Of a stretch of DNA of 64,000 bases, positions 61,116-64,000 are shown in pieces (within the stretch, counting starts at the first letter, position 1; each line of letters begins with the position of its first letter). The notes below the pieces were generated by a model, which had not been told where the DNA came from, ran no database searches, and saw nothing but the letters and a program-made list of their open reading frames with translations. The position numbers were made by a program, and so were the translations under genes. The DNA is from Slackia sp. ZJ119 (GTDB lineage: Bacteria; Actinomycetota; Coriobacteriia; Coriobacteriales; Eggerthellaceae), in assembly GCF_011039175.1 (NCBI RefSeq), contig NZ_JAAKEN010000006.1:1-64000 (forward strand), read 5' to 3'.

Positions 61116-61934
61116 CTATTCTGCCTCGTACACCTCGACGAACGGCGGCTCCAACGCGCGTTTGAACGCAGTGGCCGACCGCGTGCGGGCGACCTTCTCC
61201 ACCAGTTCGGCCTGGTATCCTGCCGCGACCACCTCTTCGGGCGAACAGCCGCCCTCGTTCAGCAGCCGCAGGATGCCGTCGAGCGTCGGATACCCGATGC
61301 CAAGCGACTTCTCATCTTCCTGACCAGGGGAAAGCTCGGCGCTTGGCGCTTTTTCAAACACGCGCTCCGGAATGGGCGCCGCCTTGCCCGCCTGGACGGC
61401 CTGGTTGTTGCGCCACCGTGCCACGACGTACACGTCGGTCTTGTACACGCCTCCTATCGGGGCGAACGCTCCTGCCGTGTCGCCGTACAGCGTCGAGTAG
61501 CCCATCATGGCCTCGCTGCGGTTTGACGTGTTCAGCATGAGCCAGCCGTACGCGTTCGACAGCGCCATCAGGCACACCATGCGGCAGCGAGCCTGCGTGT
61601 TCTCGGCCGCCAAGCCCTCCAGCTTGCCGCCGCACGCGCGGCGCAACACGGACTCGAAAGCCTCGAACGGCTCGCAGATCGATATGGTCTTCGACGGAAT
61701 GCCCAGGTTGTCGGCCAGTTCTTGCGCGTCCTCCACCGAATGGGCGCTGGAATACGGCCCCGGAAGCAGCACGCCGTGCACGTGATCGGGCCCCAGCGCG
61801 TCGGCAGCCATCACCGCCACGAGCGACGAATCCATGCCGCCCGACAACCCGATGACCGCGTCCGAAAAGCCCGCCGTCGTCATGAAATCTCGCGTGGCGC
61901 CAACGCATCGCTCGTATACCTTTTGGGCATCCAT
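61116..61934 (-). CDS. nadE: Ammonia-dependent NAD synthetase
   Basis: A 272-residue N-type ATP pyrophosphatase that amidates nicotinic acid adenine dinucleotide to NAD. ATG at 61934 follows GGAAGGAG. The PP-loop is GLSGGMDSSLVAV. Later family motifs: TQARCRMVCLMALSN, NTSNRSEAMMGYSTLYGD and DEKSLGIGYPTLDGIL. No glutaminase (nitrilase) domain is attached, so free ammonia is the nitrogen source. It lies 176 bp after hypB on the same strand. Length is normal. Confidence 0.96.
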   Translation of the reverse strand: MDAQKVYERCVGATRDFMTTAGFSDAVIGLSGGMDSSLVAVMAADALGPDHVHGVLLPGPYSSAHSVEDAQELADNLGIPSKTISICEPFEAFESVLRRACGGKLEGLAAENTQARCRMVCLMALSNAYGWLMLNTSNRSEAMMGYSTLYGDTAGAFAPIGGVYKTDVYVVARWRNNQAVQAGKAAPIPERVFEKAPSAELSPGQEDEKSLGIGYPTLDGILRLLNEGGCSPEEVVAAGYQAELVEKVARTRSATAFKRALEPPFVEVYEAE

Positions 61935-62110
61935 GGCCGCTCCTTCCGCAGGGGTTCCAGCCGCCAGTATGGAACACCACTGTTTCAGGCGTGTTGCCGC
62001 AGTTCAAGGGAAGGGCTGACCGGGGGGCAGAGGGTTCTGCCCAGCCGCCAGCAAGAGAAGGGCCCAAGCGGAAAGCCCCGCTTTGAGACGGCCGGCGGGC
62101 AGCGCAAACC

Positions 62111-62761
62111 CTATGCTTGCCGAATGCGCTCGGCCAGCCACTCCGCCCACGATCCGACGCCCTCGCCCGTCGTCGCCGCAATCGGGAAAATGGGCGCGTT
62201 GGGGTTCAGCTGGCGCACGGCGTCCTCGAACGCCTCGCGATCGAAGTTGAACATCGGCATCGTGTCGACCTTGTTCAGCACCACAGCTTCAGACGCCTGG
62301 AACACGCCGGGGTACTTCAGCGGCTTGTCATGCCCCTCGGGCACCGACAGGATCATCGCCTTCAACGATTCCCCCAGGTCAAAGTCGGTCGGGCACACCA
62401 AGTTGCCAACGTTTTCGATGATGATCAGGTCGAGCCGCTCCAAATCGAGCACGTCGACCGCCCGCTTGATCATCGCGCTTTCCAGATGGCACGCCCCACC
62501 CGTGTTGATCTGCACGGCGGCCGTCCCCTGCGCCTTGATCTTCTCGGCATCGACCGAGCTAGCGATGTCGCCTTCGATGACCGCAATATTGAACTCGTCG
62601 CGCAACGCCTCGATGGTCGCAAGGATCGTCGACGTTTTCCCAGATCCCGGGCTTGCAAGCAGATCGAGGACGAACACGTGGTTCTCAGCGAAACGCGCAC
62701 GCAGCTCATCGGCCAGGCGGTCGTTCTTGTCGAGGATGGGCTGTTTCAGGTCGATTTGCAT
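62111..62761 (-). CDS. hypB: Hydrogenase nickel-insertion GTPase HypB
   Basis: A 216-residue GTPase that delivers nickel to [NiFe]-hydrogenase precursors. The start at 62761 (MQIDLKQPIL) follows GGGAAGGA. Motifs: LLASPGSGKTS (P-loop), VIEGDIASSVDAEKI, INTGGACHLESAMI (metal-binding Cys and His), IIENVGNLVCPTDFD and VLNKVDTM (NKxD). It lacks an N-terminal His-rich nickel store. hypA lies upstream on the same strand, but a 251-bp palindromic element separates the two. No hydrogenase structural genes are in the window. Confidence 0.97.
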   Translation of the reverse strand: MQIDLKQPILDKNDRLADELRARFAENHVFVLDLLASPGSGKTSTILATIEALRDEFNIAVIEGDIASSVDAEKIKAQGTAAVQINTGGACHLESAMIKRAVDVLDLERLDLIIIENVGNLVCPTDFDLGESLKAMILSVPEGHDKPLKYPGVFQASEAVVLNKVDTMPMFNFDREAFEDAVRQLNPNAPIFPIAATTGEGVGSWAEWLAERIRQA

Positions 62762-62975
62762 GGCTGGATCCTTCCCGCAGGCTTCGTTGTCGTTTGGCGT
62801 CCATTGTACGTGAAGCGGCCGCACGGGGCGCCTGGCCTGGGACGTCAGGCCGAATTTATCCGCGACGGCGAGAGGCGCGAGGCCGAAACGCGAATGCGGC
62901 AAGCGAAATGGGGGCGAGAGAGCGAGGCGTCAGACGAAAACGGCTTGGGCAATGGCAGTTTTCATCCTGCCTTAT

Positions 62976-63226
62976 ATGTAGAAAATGTGTGTTGGAGATT
63001 ATAGGAGGGCTGTTTGGCGGGTTTTGCATCAATTTTCTTGCGTCGGACGTTTTTTGCATAGCCCCGATGGGGCTGTCAACGCCACTTTGCGACATTTGAA
63101 GCAAACAGCTGGCGAAAAAACGCCGAACTTTTGGCGCTTTCAGGCAAGAAGAGGCTTTTGCTTCTGGAAATGATGCAGTGCGGTGCCAAATAGGGGCCAA
63201 AAGTCTCAACTACACATTTTGCACAT
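62976..63226. repeat. Nested-palindrome element, copy 5 (251 bp), between hypA and hypB
   Basis: The terminal inverted repeats 62976-62999 and 63203-63226 match at 18 of 24 positions. The inner motifs TGCATCAATTTT (from 63025) and GAAATGATGCA (to 63177) are each exactly 49 nt inside. There is no TATATA centre. A hairpin (CGCCGAA/TTTGGCG at 63121-63136) lies near the equivalent position, about 98 nt from the right end. It is the most diverged copy. Confidence 0.85.
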
Positions 63227-63367
63227 AACTTTGTACGCCAGAGTATGCAAAACTGGCGAGAGTTTATGCAAAACCGTATAGATCGACGCCGACGAAGCGC
63301 ATGCGGGGCAGCCGCAGCAAAAAAGCGGCAGGCGGCGCTGGAATCATACGAAGGCGCCGCTGTCGAA

Positions 63368-63724
63368 CTAGTCGTCAGGCAGGTCGACCTCGATCGAATC
63401 GATGTGCAGTTCGCGGCCGGCCAACAGCTCGAGCGCGAACGAATCGCACTGGGGACAGAACATATGGAAGCGGTCGTGGTCGAACTCGGCGCCGCATTCA
63501 AGGCAGCGGCTGTGCGGCTTCACCATGGTGATCAGGAGTTTTGCGCCGTCGAACAACTCGTTTTGCTCCGAGAGCGCTTCGAAGGCGAATTCGAGCGCAT
63601 CGGGGATGGCCTCGGTCATCTCGCCGACCGTCAGCCGCACTTCCAGGACGCGCGTCGCCCCGGCATCGCGTGCAGCCGTCTCGACCGACTCCATAACGCC
63701 CGTCATGATTCCCAGTTCGTGCAT
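63368..63724 (-). CDS. hypA: Hydrogenase nickel metallochaperone HypA
   Basis: A 118-residue protein with the nickel-binding N terminus MHELGI (His2) and a zinc ribbon formed by CLECG and CPQC. LFDGAKLLITMVKPH before the ribbon is also typical. It partners HypB in loading nickel into hydrogenase. ATG at 63724 follows GGGAGG. The stop codon is 607 bp from the hypB start, with the palindromic element between, so co-transcription would have to read through it. Confidence 0.97.
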   Translation of the reverse strand: MHELGIMTGVMESVETAARDAGATRVLEVRLTVGEMTEAIPDALEFAFEALSEQNELFDGAKLLITMVKPHSRCLECGAEFDHDRFHMFCPQCDSFALELLAGRELHIDSIEVDLPDD

Positions 63725-64000
63725 CCTGGCCTCCCTCTTCGCGTGGCTTCGACCCTATCATACCAAGTCGGCACGAAGCCGAACCCCCGCCGCCCTCTCC
63801 GCGCAGCAGGAGCGCGGCAGACGGATCGCTGCCGCTGCCGCTTGCCGCCCGAGTGCCGCATGCTGCTGCCGCCCGAGTGCCGCTGCCACCTGCTTCCCGC
63901 TGCCACGTACTGCTGCGTCGCCCGTGCTGCCGCCTGTTGCCGCGTGCCACCTGCCCCGCTGCCACGCCCCGCGTGCCGTTGCGTTGCCCGTGCTACCGCA
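63725..64000. repeat. CCGCTGCC-type degenerate repeat tract at the window edge
   Basis: From about 63785 the sequence is imperfect repeats of GCTGCCGCCCGAGTGCC and GCCACCTGC units. It likely continues beyond the window. The hypA promoter should lie near 63730-63780. No gene seen. Confidence 0.6.

Overview
The window reads as chromosome from a high-GC, anaerobic actinobacterium of class Coriobacteriia, most likely family Eggerthellaceae (Slackia/Eggerthella/Adlercreutzia relatives). This is inferred from gene content and not from a marker gene: a Tat-exported flavin oxidoreductase, menaquinone methyltransferases, hydrogenase maturation genes, cell-wall-binding repeat proteins, rubredoxin and two neurotransmitter:sodium symporters. 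About 50 protein genes and one tRNA are supported.

Layout. 1-4 kb: partial amidinotransferase, TetR regulator, DUF234-type ATPase, glutathione peroxidase. 4.4-9.4 kb: a 4.9-kb integrative element of visibly lower GC sits in tRNA-Phe. It is bounded by 45-bp direct repeats and carries a tyrosine integrase, a small helix-turn-helix protein, a replication-initiator-like protein, a serine recombinase and an AT-rich region with DnaA-box-like sites. 9.6-16.2 kb: a CAP-domain wall protein, a regulator/membrane-protein pair, an APC permease flanked by two identical-armed 74-bp hairpins, and a three-gene two-component system whose histidine kinase is split over two proteins. 17-22 kb: an AlbA/ATPase regulator gene between 56-bp direct repeats, then an O-antigen-ligase-like protein and a wall-binding WG-repeat protein. 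23-30 kb: esterase, two symporters around yhbY, and a secreted L,D-transpeptidase with wall-binding repeats. 30-41 kb: membrane proteins, rubredoxin, transglutaminase lipoprotein, B12-dependent methionine synthase lacking its reactivation domain, ECF sigma factor and partner. 40.5-48.3 kb: menG next to a HemN-like radical SAM gene (candidate menaquinone C8-methyltransferase), an amidohydrolase, metF with the missing methionine synthase reactivation domain as a separate protein, and a patatin. 48.7-56.2 kb: envelope and nucleoid-type proteins (Rho_N-like, VTT, PRC-barrel, YtxH, PspA, TPM). 56.7-64 kb: DHA2 transporter fused to CBS domains, Tat flavoprotein, nadE, hypB, hypA.

The most striking non-coding feature is a family of five intergenic elements of 241-252 bp (16677, 22544, 45074, 60802, 62976). 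Each has about 24-bp terminal inverted repeats, a second inverted repeat placed 48-49 nt inside each end, and, in four of the five, a TATATA-centred palindrome exactly 98.5 nt from one end. The rest of the sequence diverges, but hairpins can still be drawn. I do not recognise this family.

Many spacers after stop codons are also filled with degenerate, strand-biased, GC-rich short repeats (for example 16430-16640, 44390-44745, 52500-52670, 56280-56515, 58650-58810, 60560-60780, 63780-64000).

Limits: functions come from motif and family recognition by eye. No homology search, folding program or alignment was run. Start codons are chosen from visible ribosome binding sites.
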